Source: Phragmites australis (lineage: Eukaryota > Streptophyta > Magnoliopsida > Poales > Poaceae). Taken from it: 64,000 bases of DNA. The stretch is taken from positions 8,062,501-8,126,500 of the forward strand of contig NC_084934.1 of NCBI RefSeq assembly GCF_958298935.1. The letters run 5' to 3'. This document shows, piece after piece, positions 48,985 to 60,620 of the stretch. A program made the translations under genes and the position numbers. The notes under the pieces are model-generated. The model was not told the DNA's origin, made no database searches, and saw only the letters and a program-made list of their open reading frames with translations. How positions within the stretch are numbered: the stretch's first letter is position 1; each line of letters starts with the position of its first letter.

Positions 48985-51900
48985 ATGGCGTCGTCTTCCG
49001 ACGAGCAGCCCAAGCCACCGGAGCCGCCCGCGGCGCCGCTGTCGCACGCGGAGTGGGCGGCCTCGCTGCAGGCGTACTACGCCGCCGCGGGGCATCCCTA
49101 CGCCTGGCCTGCGCAGGTAAAGCTTGGCCTTTGGATGCGTTCGTGCGGGATGGGAAGTTGGCGGCGGCGTGTTCTGACTAGGGTTTGTTTGTTTGCTTGT
49201 TTGTCCTGCGATGCAGCACTTGATGGCGGCGGCGGCGGCGGGGGCGACGTACGCCGCGCCAGTGCCGTTCCCTGTCTACCACCCCGGCGCCGCGGTGGCG
49301 TACTACGCGCACGCGTCCATGGCCGCGGTGAGCGAGCCAGCCTCTTCCTTCTCCTTTGGTGGTCTCCAGTGTCCAATTTGAGAGAATTGGGCCTCGATTT
49401 GTGGGGTTTTGGTGTGAATTTGCTGCTTCTGTGCAGGGCGCCCCATACCCGACGAGGGAAGCTGTCGCGGCGGCGGCCTTGGTGGCGGAAGGGAAGGGCA
49501 AGGGGAAGGGCGCGGGCGCGTCGCCTGAGAAGGGCAGCTCCGGCGAGGACGCCTCCCAGAGGTACCGGCTTTCGCTTTCCCAGTGACAATCTGGTTTATT
49601 TTTTTGTCCCCTTCTCTTTTTTTGGTTAAATTGAATTTGAATTCTGTTGCGTGCACAGCGGTGACAGCGGCAGCGAGGAGTCGTCTGAGACGAGAGATGA
49701 TGACACTGACCATAAGGTACCAAGCAACTTGCTGTGACCCAAGGGACCATTTTTAAATTGCATGTTTTCCTGTAATTGGTATGCTTATGGCTTTGCGTGG
49801 TTCATGTTTGTTTTCTTCAGGATTTGTCTGCGCCTAAGAAGAGGAAATCTGGTAACACATCGGCTGAAGGTTGGTTTTGTCTTGAGCTGTTCCTTTGGAA
49901 AGTTGTGGGTGATTGAAGATGGGTGTTTGCCAGGTGAGCCGTCTCGAGCTGCTGTTGTGCGCTATGCTGCTGTCGAATCACCATATCCTGTGAAGGGGAG
50001 GTCTGCCTCGAAACTTCCTGTGTCTGCACCTGGGCGGGCGGCCCTTCCCAGTGCCGCCCCGAATTTGAACATTGGGATGGATCTTTGGAGCGCGTCTCCA
50101 GCCTTAGCAGTTCCTGCAGTGCAGGGGGAAGCAAACACTGGCTTGGCGCTTGCACGACGTGATGATGTTACTCATCTGGTACGCATGGCTCTTGCTAAAT
50201 CTTATGGCTGCATCCTGAAAGTAATTTAACTATGTGCACATCTCAACTGTTTTATAATGTCCCACGAGTCATGATTTATGGGTTTTATCTTATTATATAA
50301 AGTTAAAAGACAATTTCTGTGCCTTATTCAGCTTAGATCTATTTGTCTGAATACTCATTTTTTAGGATGAACGTGAGTTGAAGAGGGAGAGGCGAAAACA
50401 ATCTAACAGGGAGTCTGCAAGGAGATCAAGGTTACGCAAGCAGGTAGTGTTGGAATCAATACATTTTCACCCTCCATAATGTCATTTGGAAATAAATCAT
50501 TATCTTCTCAATCTTTTGTGTAAATTCCGCTCACAAACACTAGTTCCAGTGAATCTAGTGAACATCTGTTTTCATGGTACCACAATCAAGACAAGGAGGC
50601 TAGAGGATCACCTGACAGTTTTGAGCCAAATTTGCCAAAACTACTGTATGCGCTTGCCCTACCATTAGCATTAATCTGAATCACAAAAAAAGATCTTTGC
50701 AAACAGGATTACTTTGGATTAACTGATCTTTGCAAAGAGTGTCGTTTTGAGTTGCGTGCAGTCAACACGTTTAACTGACCCTCTATCTTTTTGAATGTTT
50801 CGATCGAACTTTTGAAAATGGTATAACTAGATTTGTTTTGAAAAGTAGTTTCAAAATATTACAACTTTATATATTTTGCATACATTTTATACTAGTAATT
50901 AGTGGTCAAAGTAGTGTATTGGTGACCGTGTTGATGTCCAAAATGATACTCTTTTGTGATTGGAGGGAGTAATAACAGAAAATAAAATTATAGTATGTTA
51001 ACTCAGCCTTTGACTCTGGAAAACGTTTATTCGAATAAGTGCCACCAATACCTATTGTTGTTATATCAGATCCTGGAAAACATCACGGACCTCCAATGGA
51101 CCAACTTCATGTTCTTCATTATTGTTTCTGCTAAGTGCAGATGTGGAGCAAGGAACAGAATTTTGAGTAATAGAGATTTGATGGCAAGTGTTGAACGAAT
51201 AAAACTTGCTTAGCCCGCTCCTTCAGTAGGGACATGAAAGCAAAAAATGTGATGGCAGCCAAAGGATGAAGATCCAAAAATGAGGAAGAGAACTTGCCGT
51301 ATGGGGCACAAGGAGGGATTTTGTGCCACCGGATGTCACCTGACTGGCTGCAATCTACCAAAAACCATCAATTCATGCAACAGGCAAACAATGATAGATA
51401 AATGCTAGTATTTGATGAACTGGAACCCAAAATTTTTTACCTTCAAGTGGAAATATTGGTTTTGGCTCAGGCTATGCTTTCCTTGGTATATTTCATACTA
51501 GAGTATGTTGATGCAGAGTGATAAAGATTATACTATTATATTACCTGCATATTGAGTAAATGCTGTTAGGATTCGGTCTGGCAGCCAAATGTTCTTGTTA
51601 GGATCTGCGTTATTATGGAATGAAGGGAACTGTGGATACAAGGGGTAAAGATAGGGCAGATCGCCCTCTAATCCCGAGCTTCTCCCCTAGACTAGAGGCT
51701 CCGATCGATGCCAAGGGCAGATTGTCCTCTAATCGCTAGGCTTCTCCCGTCGAGAAGAGGCTCTGGTCTAACCATCTGGGCAAAAACCCTTTGCTCAATT
51801 CTTCTTGCTTGATTCCCCTCTAACAAGGACTAGACTACCTTTATATGAGAGGTGTCATCTAGCTAGCTAGGAAACTAGGAAATATACAATCACCTAGGAT

Positions 51901-54127
51901 TCTCGAACCTTACCTAATACTAACCAACTAGATAACTTGCCTAAACTAACTTGACTCTTCCCATAACACTTCCCATAACATAGATAACTTTCTAAACTAA
52001 CTTGACTCTTTCCATAACACTTTCCATAACATTACACCGCTCACCAAAGATAGCTCGTCCTCAAGCTGTGGTGGTGGCCATGGCTGGCGTCCTTGATGGC
52101 TTGGAGCAAAAATGGTTGGAGCGGCAGCAGAGGGGGCTGGTAGGCGGCAGTGATGGCGTGGAGTTGGTGGAGTGGTCGTTGGCGACGGTGTGGAGCAGCT
52201 AGTTGGTGGAGCGATTTTTTTGGCTTTCTGGGCAGAAGACAGAGGAACGGAGGACGGTGACAGTTGCAGCGGTGGCGAACAAAGGAGAATAGCGATGGCG
52301 GATTGATGTGCGGTGGCGGAAATCGATGGAGGGTGATGGTCCGCAGGAAGGAAATGTCTCTAATACTAAATATTGTGGAATGAAGGGAACTGCGGATACA
52401 AGGGGTAAAGATAGGGCAGATCGTCCTCTAATCCTGGACTTCTTCCATAGACTAGAGGCTCCGATCGATGCTAAGGGCAGATCACCCTCTAATCGCTGGG
52501 CTTCTCCCGTCAAGAAGAGGTTCTGATCTAACCATCTGGGCAAAAGCCCTTCCTTTGCTGAATTCTTCTTGCTTGATTCCCCTCTAACAAGGACTACGTT
52601 ACCTTTATATGAGAGGTGTCATCTAACTAACTTAGGAAACTAGGAAATAGACAAACACCTAGGATTCTCTAACCTTACCTAATACTAACCAACTAGTTAA
52701 CTTGCCTAAACTAACTTGACTCTTTCCATAACACTTCCCATAATATAGATAACTTGCCTAAACTAACTTGACTCTTTCCGTAGCACTTTCCATAACAGGC
52801 ATGCTAAAAACAGGTGTAGGTATTTGTTTGATTTCATCATTTTGCTCTCTATTGTCTCCTTTGCTTCACTGTTTCTAATTCTTTTTTGTTTCCGAGAATA
52901 CAGTCCCGACACCCATAATCTTGCCAAAGATAGATGGGAAACCATGCTTTCCAGCTAGTAAAAAACCTAAACAAAGAAATGTTGTGTGGCTATGAGGTGC
53001 TATTTGCTATGATCTTCTTGTTCTCGATACTCAAATATTATGATGACAAGCGTTTTCTTTGTCAAACCCCACACTTATTCTATATATACTGTTTTAGGAA
53101 GCAAGCAATGTTTGTATCTGTTTTCTCTCTCCGGTTCATGCTGTTGACTTATTTCTTGAATGACTTGCATTTACGATAATGATTTCTTTGACCGTGTATT
53201 AATTTCTTGGATGACTTACATTGTTCTGATGTCTTACTCATCTGTTAAATGCCACTGAAGGCATTATATTAGTTTTTAGCATGTAATATGTTGACCCATT
53301 TGCCAGCTAGCTAATGCTTTTCATGCAAAAAATTCTCTTTTGTGTGGATCTAGCCACCGGTGGAGCTAGAAATTTATAGAGGATATGGGAAAAGCTGTTG
53401 CAAAAATGTAAAGGCAGAAAAATGTTGCAGTGACGTCTTAAACTTGAACTCACAAGCTCAGCTAAACTAGGTTTCCTTCCATATAGCAGCTACTCTACTC
53501 TTAAATACAGACATGCATAACACAGTATATATGGCGTTTGATCATAGAGTAGGAGGGCTTGAATGTATACCAAGATGGAATATTGGACTTTTTATGACAG
53601 AACTAATCCTCTTTGCTTACTTTCTTTGTAGTTTTTTTCGTGAATTCATAAAAGAGGAAGATTTGATTATAAACAACCCTTTTGCATTTACCATGTTCTG
53701 TTTTTCAGCAAGAGTGTGAGGAATTAGGCAGGAAGGTAGCTGACCTTACAACCGAGAACAATGCTCTCAGAGCAGAACTTGACAACATTAAGAAGGCCTG
53801 TAAAGAGATGGAAGCAGAGAATTCACGCCTGGTGGTGAGCACATGGAACTTTCACCCATCCTCTGCAGTTATCCGTGATGATGCAATTCTTTGACAGCAT
53901 TTGCCGTTATGTCACCATTATCTAACCATAGAAACTTCAAACTTGTGAAGGGTGGAGTGGTTCACTCCCAGGTACCAAGCGTCACAACAACATTGGGAAT
54001 GAGCATCGAAGCACCAAAGGCGCAGCAGCATGACGATGAGGGCCAGCTTCACAAGAACACTAATAATAACAGCAATGGGAACTATATAGGCGGCAGCCAC
54101 AAACAGGAGGCTAACACTACTAGGTGA
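48985..54127 (+). CDS. G-box-binding bZIP transcription factor (GBF/EmBP-1 type)
   Basis: Nuclear DNA-binding protein of the GBF group. Exons: 48985-49116, 49217-49327, 49437-49561, 49659-49716, 49821-49869, 49934-50178, 50366-50443, 53709-53834, 53972-54127. They total 1080 nt, 359 residues, frame closed, all GT-AG. The N-terminal MFMR region (about 1-110) has SHAEWAASLQAYYAAAGHPYAW and PVPFPVYHPG. An acidic Ser-rich segment and PKKRK (147-151) follow. The basic region is RKQSNRESARRSRLRKQ with Asn254 and Arg262 in the N-x7-R pattern. Zipper heptads are L272, L279, L286 and I293. Basic region and zipper are encoded by exons 7 and 8, on either side of a 3.3-kb intron loaded with transposons. 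The start was chosen because MASSSDEQPKPPEPP is the usual family start. Confidence 0.95.
50740..50972. mobile_element. Stowaway-like MITE in bZIP intron 7, right end clear
   Basis: The right end reads GATTGGAGGGAGTA, the typical Stowaway terminus CTCCCTCC in reverse, next to TA. The left end is not defined well. Internal CAAAATGATACTC fits the family style. Confidence 0.5.
51614..52031 (-). repeat. LTR of the TRIM-like element (3' LTR on minus strand)
   Basis: Shares the phrases GAAGGGAACT, CCTCTAATC, CCATCTGGGCAAAA and CACCTAGGATTCTC in the same order with 52374-52797. Mostly substitutions and a few small indels separate the two. Confidence 0.85.
52374..52797 (-). repeat. LTR of the TRIM-like element (5' LTR on minus strand)
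   Basis: Partner of 51614-52031. On the minus strand the worn primer binding site follows it directly (near 52357-52368). Confidence 0.85.
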
Positions 54128-55060
54128 GGGATTATGAGGAAATGACAAGATGAGATGAGGTGTTTCTTATGTAACCACAACACCCATCATCAATCAGTGT
54201 GTTTTTTCCAGCAAAGTTGTTTTAGTCCTTCTCACAGCTCACTGGGGGTCCTGTAGAGTGGCCCCACTGCAGCCATGTATTATTTATGGCTCGTTGCCGT
54301 GTGTGCTTGTGTGTGTGTTTTGTGTAAACCTATTGATGTAGCTATTGTAACAAACCTAGAGCCTAGAGTTTTTATGTTTGCTAACTTCTGATGAGGAATG
54401 TAACTGGCCAATTCAGTGCCTGGTCGTTAGATGAAAAGTGAGCAAATAACCTTTGATAATGTGTCTCGCCTTGCTGTTTGTATGGATGCAATTTTGTGGG
54501 AGATCTTCTATTCAAGGGTTGATTAAAGTCTGATGGTTTGTGTTTTGGTCCTGTGGTGAATATCTTGCATAATTGCCTTGCATCACTGGAGTATGTTGTA
54601 CTATAGGGCCGCACTGTGATCGTAACAAATGAGTACAACTATGCTGGCTGCAGCTAACAATGACTGGGACCACGTCCCTAACATGCCTCGTTGAGCTGCA
54701 TTCTGGAACCCCTTGGAGTAAAAGAGTTGGAAGCAATCCTGCCGTCTGTGTAAACTGATGGAAAAGGTTTCTAGTGTCTTTGTTTCAGGGACTATTTTGT
54801 GTGTGTTTCTAGTAATTCCTTTTCTTTTGTTCCAGAAGTTTGTGTTTAGCTTTCTGGTTGTTTCAGAAGTATGTCTGATGGAGTTGCCCCGAGAGGTTAG
54901 AGACCAACGCTTATATGAGTTACTTCCACTATCTCAAAAGGACCAGTAACTTCAAATCTTATTTTCATACTTGGGACATGTTTCTGTTTATTCTGTTTGT
55001 TCTTTGTTCTATGCGATGGAAATGGCCACTTCATGAAACTGGCAAGTGTTATATATATTG
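54128..55060. other. 3' UTR of the bZIP gene and intergenic sequence
   Basis: The first about 250 bp after the stop are likely 3' UTR, with TGTGTGTTTTGTG-type U-rich signals around 54310-54330. The rest has short open frames without domains. Confidence 0.4.
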
Positions 55061-55145
55061 CTTTTTTTTTTTCGAATTGGGGAGAGGGATTGTATTGAAA
55101 GGTGGGAACGGTACATCCCTGTTTTACAAAAGGCCCTTAGAATAA
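55060..55145 (-). other. Possible retrotransposed 3' end with poly(T) run
   Basis: A run of T (about 55062-55072) followed by sequence that, on the minus strand, reads toward it as a 3' end plus poly(A). The source element is not recognised. Confidence 0.35.
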
Positions 55146-55177
55146 ACAGAAATTATAAGCACACAACCAGATTCTAA

Positions 55178-55497
55178 GGCCATCTCCATATTTTTGCAGA
55201 TTCGGGCGCTACAGTGATTTGCGGTGCACTGTTCATGTACTGTAGCAACTCCAGCAGAATCGGTACCCGGTGATACAGTACGCTACAGTGTTACTACAGT
55301 AGCGTCACTGTAGCTGTACTGTAGCTGTACTGTTTATAGAGGCTGACATCGGGTCCGGAGAGAGAAAAAAAGAGTAGAAGATAGAAAATAGGGTAGCTGC
55401 TGAAGATGAAAAAAATAAGGGATGCTGTAATAGTGATATGGGATGCTGTAATAGTATTTTAGAGGATGAAAATTTGAGGTAGCTGCTGGAGATGGTC
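55178..55497. mobile_element. PIF/Harbinger (Tourist-like) MITE with TAA target duplication
   Basis: Terminal inverted repeats GGCCATCTCCA (left) and TGGAGATGGTC (right) differ at one position. TAA directly flanks both ends (55175-55177 and 55498-55500). It is 320 bp long, non-coding, and rich in TACTGTAGC words internally. Confidence 0.82.
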
Positions 55498-55561
55498 TAA
55501 TCCTCTAACCATTGCGAGAGCCCCTAGCGGTTCCTGTCTTCCGTATACAAAAACGTACGTA

Positions 55562-55813
55562 CTCCCTCGGGTCATAATTACATATCGTTTTAGAGAATGT
55601 TTAATCAAATTTTTAAAATTTTAACTAATGATAACTTTCAAAATATTTAACTTGAAAACCTTAAAATCACATATGTAGATATCTTGAAAAATTCTTATAT
55701 AATATCACAAATTCAATAGATTTTATAAATATATTCTAATAGATAGCAGTGGTCAAAGCTATGTATTGAAGACCGTCTCATCCAAATCATTATTTATTTA
55801 TGACGGGAGGAAG
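55562..55813. mobile_element. Stowaway MITE (Tc1/mariner) with TA target duplication
   Basis: The left end is CTCCCTCGGGTCA. The right end, reverse-complemented, is CTTCCTCCCGTCA. Both are flanked by TA, and the element is 252 bp long. The AT-rich interior with AATTTTTAAAATTTTAACTA fits this grass family. Confidence 0.85.
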
Positions 55814-55889
55814 TATATATATTGTTGAAAGGCTGAAATGCATACATATGATAGAACGGAACTTGCATACACATGCCTTTCTAGTGTAC

Positions 55890-57040
55890 GTACATGCATT
55901 TCGTGTGAATTCATTCAACTGGAATGAATTTGTAGTTCTAGGGCTTGTCCAATTCGGCCGTTGAGATAAGAAGAAGAAATCTCTTTAGTCTTCTAAGTAC
56001 ATCAGTGATATAACTAATCTTGTCAGTACGCAAATGGACCCTTCAGGGAGGTTGACTGAGTAGACGAGCAGGGCGAGGACTGAACTTGGAAGTGACTTAA
56101 TCCCTTATGCATACTGTGTACATGTAAGGAGGCAACAATGGCATGCTAAATGATCATGATTTTGCCTCTTTAAACAAAGGTATTTCGTAGAAACTGTCCA
56201 ATTCTCATAAGGAATTGGGAAAAGTTCTCATGTTCCCCTTCAGTCCAATACTTAGGTTAAAAAAAAGAAGAAACAGGCATGCACGAAATAGATACTTCAC
56301 AGCTACAGCATTCATTAGGCTTACTTTGATGAAAGGTTGCTAATGAACCTTCCCATGCTTCGCTTCTTTTCTGCAGATATGTGATGGAAATGGACACTTA
56401 ATGAAATTGGCAAATGTCATATATAGGACGGAACAGAACTTAGCATGCGAATTCCCCCATTTTCCCCCTTTTCTAGTGTGAACCACTGAAGGTCCATGGC
56501 TGACAATCTCTTCATCCGACTAGGGCTAGAACCAAGAACATGACGCAATTCGCATGTACTCTTAGGACTAGACACATAGAACCCCGTATTGTTGTAACAT
56601 TTGTTTATGAGATAATCAAGACAAGATATAACATAGGGTTGTTATCCTACAGGAGGTTCAAACCAGTATAAATCTGTCTCTGGTGCGATACTCTTTTTGT
56701 GACATACACATATCCCTATTTTTACCTATAAATATATAGGTAGTCGTAGGATCATCAACATTATCAAAAAATGCCTACTTTTCAGTTTCTGTACATATTT
56801 ATGGACTATTTTTTTAATTCTTTAATGACAACGCATGGAGCTGAACACAAGTCAGCAACTACTCCATAAAAGCATACCTGTTTAAGAACAGATTATCGGG
56901 TTCATATATAAGCAGACTGATTATCGATGCAAGGGGTGAGTTTCATGACCTGCATTGCTTTGACATAGAGTTCCATGAATGTATTAGCCGTGTGCTTCCT
57001 CGTATGTCTCTTTTGTTCGGGATTTGTGACTTCCCTTCTG
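55890..57040. other. Gene-free stretch
   Basis: No gene recognised; apart from the duplication above, only short AT-rich words. Confidence 0.35.
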
Positions 57041-57049
57041 GTAAGTAGA

Positions 57050-57240
57050 AATATGAATGAAATTTGAACTATTTTGTGTGGTGTATGAATGAATGATGAA
57101 CCACATGTGATATATGCGAATGATGAAGTGTATATTGTATGCATGAATGGGATGTGAATGAATTATGGTGTGTGTATATACGTGAATAAGATGTGAATGA
57201 ACTACGGTGTATATATGCATTTATAAGATGTGGTAAATGA
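57050..57240. repeat. Degenerate minisatellite of about 38-bp units
   Basis: Repeats of a unit containing AAGATGTGAATGAACTACGG, TGTATATA and ATGAAT. The minus strand is open through most of it (His/Ile/Thr-rich), which reflects the repeat rather than a gene. Confidence 0.7.
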
Positions 57241-57329
57241 ACTATGCTTATATATTGCCACGTGTTGTTTTTCGTTTTAGAGAGCATGACTTGCAATACC
57301 TGAAGCTAGCTAGAGATACGGTTTTTGCA

Positions 57330-57504
57330 TCTTGATGATATCACTGTTAGTTTTAGCCTTTAACCGATAATGATAATTAAACTATTATTACCGGTTCATA
57401 TTATGAACTGACTGCCGGTTGAAAAAGAATGGACAGCGATAGTCCCAAATTTTATCACTACTGACATTTTGAATCCAACACTAATAAAGTGTTCCGTGGT
57501 AGTG
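57330..57504. mobile_element. CACTA terminus (right end)
   Basis: Ends CCGTGGTAGTG at 57504, i.e. CACTACCACGG in reverse, the CACTA terminal motif. Interior CCGGTT/AACCG words (57412-57420) fit CACTA subterminal repeats. The other end was not found. Confidence 0.55.
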
Positions 57505-57859
57505 TATGTACGGCTCTTATAGTTTTGGGCTATACCAGGCCGAAAGAGGACGGAAACACCAGTAATAGGTGTCGCTTCTCCTCGCCCGTGGCACGGAACT
57601 GTATCTAGTTGTGCATTCATGGTCTCATGTTGACGGCCAAGGGGCGTGTCATGCCAATAATAATAGCTATTAACACGACTGACTGATTAATTCATTTCAT
57701 CTGTGAGCAGCTATTTGCTAAGTTGGTGGCTAGGTGACAGCATCAGTCCATCACTAGTCTCATTGCCCCAAAAAAAGATGAGCGTTGTAGAGCACAAAGG
57801 TGTATCCATGTTCTAGAAGGTCACCCATCCTTTTGCAATTATTGATTAAAATCAGTCAC

Positions 57860-58472
57860 CACTACAGAGCATACTATTAGTGATAGTTCAAAATCATCAT
57901 TAGTTGAGCGGACTGGGTAGTTGAGCTCGTTGAAGCTCGCTCCAGAACTCGCCTCGCTTGCAACACCGCCTCCCTATCGCCCCCTTGTAGCGCTGCCTTG
58001 TCAGCGCTGGCCCTCTTGCCTCCCCATGGCGCTCCTCCCCCTTATGCCCACCTCCCCCATGGCGCCACCACCTCCTCCTCCTGCTGGATCAAGACATGAG
58101 AGATCGAGAGAGAGGAAAGAAAGAGAGGAGAAATGAGAGGAGGAGAGAGGGTGAGAGGGATAAGGTTGCGCCTAGAAGATATAAGGTTGGGCTCAGTTTA
58201 GTCGGTTTGTGAGGAGCCATGTGAGGACTTAGATTTCTTTCTGGCTTGGTTACTGTAGCAATCATCAGTGATAGTTCGTGGGTAGAACTAGTATTGATAC
58301 TGACTATTAGTGACGGTTTGTGGGTAGAACTGACACTGATGTATCAGTGCCGGTTCTTAACGGCTCAATCATTGTTCAGGCGCAGAAGGTTAAGAACTGA
58401 TAATGATACATTTTTAGTGGCTGTTCTCGTACAATGACACTGATGAGCGATATGGCTGGTTCTGCAATAATG
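57860..58472. mobile_element. Miniature CACTA-like element with GC-rich insert
   Basis: It starts CACTACAGAGCA and ends about TTCTGCAATAATG, a worn reverse match. Subterminal repeats such as GTGACGGTTTGTGGGTAGAAC and AGTGCCGGTTCTTAAC near the right side are characteristic of grass CACTA elements. The middle (57920-58135) is GC-rich with CTCC repeats and may be captured genic DNA. No transposase is present and no 3-bp duplication was confirmed. Confidence 0.6.
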
Positions 58473-58476
58473 AGTA

Positions 58477-58720
58477 CTCTCTAATTCAAAATGTATGATG
58501 TTTAGAATATCAACACAGTCTACAAGGTAACACTTATACTAGTGATTTTTATATAAATATAACATTTCAAATAAAAATATTTAAATATTATAAAAGTATT
58601 TTACATAATCTATCTTATATTGTCAATCTAACTAATTTTTTATATATTAATGATCAAAGTTAAAAAAGTTTGACCAATAAAAATCTTAAAATGGCATACA
58701 TTTTGAAATGTTGGGTAGAG
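58477..58720. mobile_element. Degenerate Stowaway-like MITE
   Basis: The left end CTCTCTAATTCAAAATGTAT mirrors the right end CATACATTTTGAAATGTTGG in reverse complement. A TA precedes the left end; the right duplication is lost. The interior is AT-rich. Confidence 0.65.
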
Positions 58721-59925
58721 CAGAAGGGAATGGACAGTGAGAGATGACTAACCCATAGTTAACCCACCCACACTGTGCAAGAAAGCCGGTGCTTCAACAG
58801 GAGAGAGAAGGATGGAGCTTCCACGCTTGTCACTGCAACAATCGATGCCAGGAAAAAAACCGATGCAAGAACATGCACCGGTGCCAAAATAATAGAAAAC
58901 AATTTTCGTCGCGTCACTGCATGCCGGTGGTGAGAAAAGGAGAGAGAAGAGATAGGAAAAGGAAGAGAGAGGATAATTACCAAATATTATATGGAGTGGG
59001 GTCCAGCAACATGGCAAGAGATAACAATGTTACTACCCATTTTCGTTTGTTTGTCACTAATAATTTAGTGTAACAATTTTAATTATATATTTTAAAAAAT
59101 TTATGAATATTTAATAGTATTATAGTGTATAATAACAATAAAATATATTTCACGATGAATCTAATTATATAAAAAATTTAGATATCTATAAATTTTTATA
59201 AAAAATACAAAATACAATAAATTATTGGTGATAAGTAAATAAAAATAGAAATAGTACATATAGTTAGGAAGAGAAGCTAGCAGCGGTAGTGATATGACAT
59301 TTCAAGCTTTGATGGTGAAGCTAAACGCTGTGGCTGCTCGCGATCCACAGTTTAGATGAAGTCCGAACTGAAAATAAAAAGCATCATCAATTCGTTTTGT
59401 TTGCCCATGCTCATCGATTCCTCTCTGCTCGTACTGTAGCATGACCTGCAATGTGTGCATCGATGCCCCCAATCCTGTCTCGATCCTTCTTCAGGCATCG
59501 ATCGGAAGCCACCATTGTATAGAATTTTTTAAATAATAATATTTTATTAAAAAATTGTAAAAATATTAGCTAATTTCATAAAATTGCCCAGTGGGCACTT
59601 CGCGTGCCGATAGTCGATGTGTCCAATAGGCTCAGGTCTTATTGCCAACCGGATTGCCGATAAGTAGTGGATCCAGAGCTAGCACGATGCCACATCGGTT
59701 CTCGGTCGTGCCGATAGGCTTATGATAATTAGACGGCTTCGAGTGGCCATTTCTTCGTCTTCCTTGTTTCACGGTCAAGCCGTGAGTCTGAGAGTAGAGT
59801 AGGGTGTAGTGGTGCACGAAGGAGAGAGAGAGAGAGGGGCGGCAGGGAGTGCGGCAACACGCGAGGAGGTACGACCGACGGTGGTGGCGCGTGACAGGGG
59901 CGGTGGTGAGTGTTTTTTCTTTTTT
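58721..59925. other. Gene-free stretch with (GA)n tract
   Basis: AT-rich DNA (59060-59260) and a GA microsatellite at about 59821-59836. Open frames at 58748-59017 have no recognisable domain. Confidence 0.4.
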
Positions 59926-59929
59926 TACT

Positions 59930-60620
59930 TGTTCGATTTAGAATGCACTATCAAAATGTAGGTATAAATTAGAGACATAGTTGTGTAGAAATTTAGAGTA
60001 GAAATTAGATTAGAAGATTTAGAGTAGAAATTTTAGAGTAGAAATTATATTAGAAATTATATTAGAAAATTTAGGTAGAAAATCTAGAGACTTAGTTCGG
60101 TAGGATAAAATTAGAATAGAAAAAATTAGAGTAGAAATTCCAAGGTATATTTAGAATATGTAGAAAAATTAGAGTAGAATGCTTAGAAGATTTAGAGTAT
60201 AATGCTTAGATGATTTAGAGTAGACTTGTTAGAATATTTAGAGTGGAATTTTCGGTACATGTAGAATATGAAATAGTGTAGGCATATTGTTTAAAATTTT
60301 TCGGTATATGTAGAATAGGAAATTTTATTTGATTGGAGACATATGTACAGTAGAAATATTCGGTAGATTTAGGATATGAAAGATTCGGTACAATAAAAAT
60401 ATTTGTAGGTATGTTTATATTAGGTAATTTTAGGTATTATTGAATTTAGAATGCGAAGTCAATGTGCATCGTTGAACATTTAGAGTTAGATTTGCTATAT
60501 AGTAGTGGTTATATTTGATGGATATATAGAATAGAAATGTTGAGGTAAAAAAAATGTATTGTAGTAAATTTTGTATGGTCATTAGATTTATTTTAGCTGA
60601 CGGAATTTAGTATGGTTGTT
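59930..60620. repeat. AT-rich quasi-tandem TTAGAGTAGAAAT array
   Basis: Dozens of loosely repeated words TTTAGAGTAGAAATT, TTAGAATATGTAGAA and TCGGTA over about 700 bp. I associate such text with leader regions of grass Mutator- or gypsy-type elements; here it lies upstream of the PMD relic. Confidence 0.6.

Larger units (their letters stand above)
51614..52797 (-). mobile_element. TRIM-like miniature LTR retrotransposon in bZIP intron 7
   Basis: Two direct repeats, 51614-52031 (418 bp) and 52374-52797 (424 bp), flank only 342 bp of internal sequence. On the minus strand each LTR starts TGTTATGG and ends about ATTCCACA (worn to ATTCCATA in the left copy). Five bases inside the 5' LTR end (minus strand) is TAGTATTAGAG, two transitions away from the initiator-Met primer binding site TGGTATCAGAG. 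There is no gag or pol. Flanks GTTAT and GGCAT agree at 3 of 5 positions, so the target duplication is eroded or absent. It may be a true TRIM or a large-deletion derivative of a gypsy element. Confidence 0.8.
55005..56490. repeat. Local duplication, first copy split by MITEs
   Basis: About 50 bp around GCGATGGAAATGGCCACTTC (55013 on) recur at about 56381 as GTGATGGAAATGGACACTTA. The text that follows in the second copy (ACGGAACAGAACTT through TTCTAGTGTG, 56428-56482) matches 55855-55890 in the first. The first copy is therefore interrupted by about 0.8 kb holding the two MITEs. Confidence 0.6.

Noticed and set aside
48434..49120. 228-residue plus frame overlapping the bZIP start
   Set aside because: Overlaps exon 1 in the wrong frame and lacks any bZIP-family sequence; a high-GC shadow.
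51131..51361. Possible coding exon in the bZIP intron (minus strand)
   Set aside because: No recognisable domain or splice support, and the surrounding sequence is repeat-rich.
56902..57296. His/Ile/Thr-rich minus-strand frames
   Set aside because: Read across a degenerate minisatellite; composition explains the open frame.
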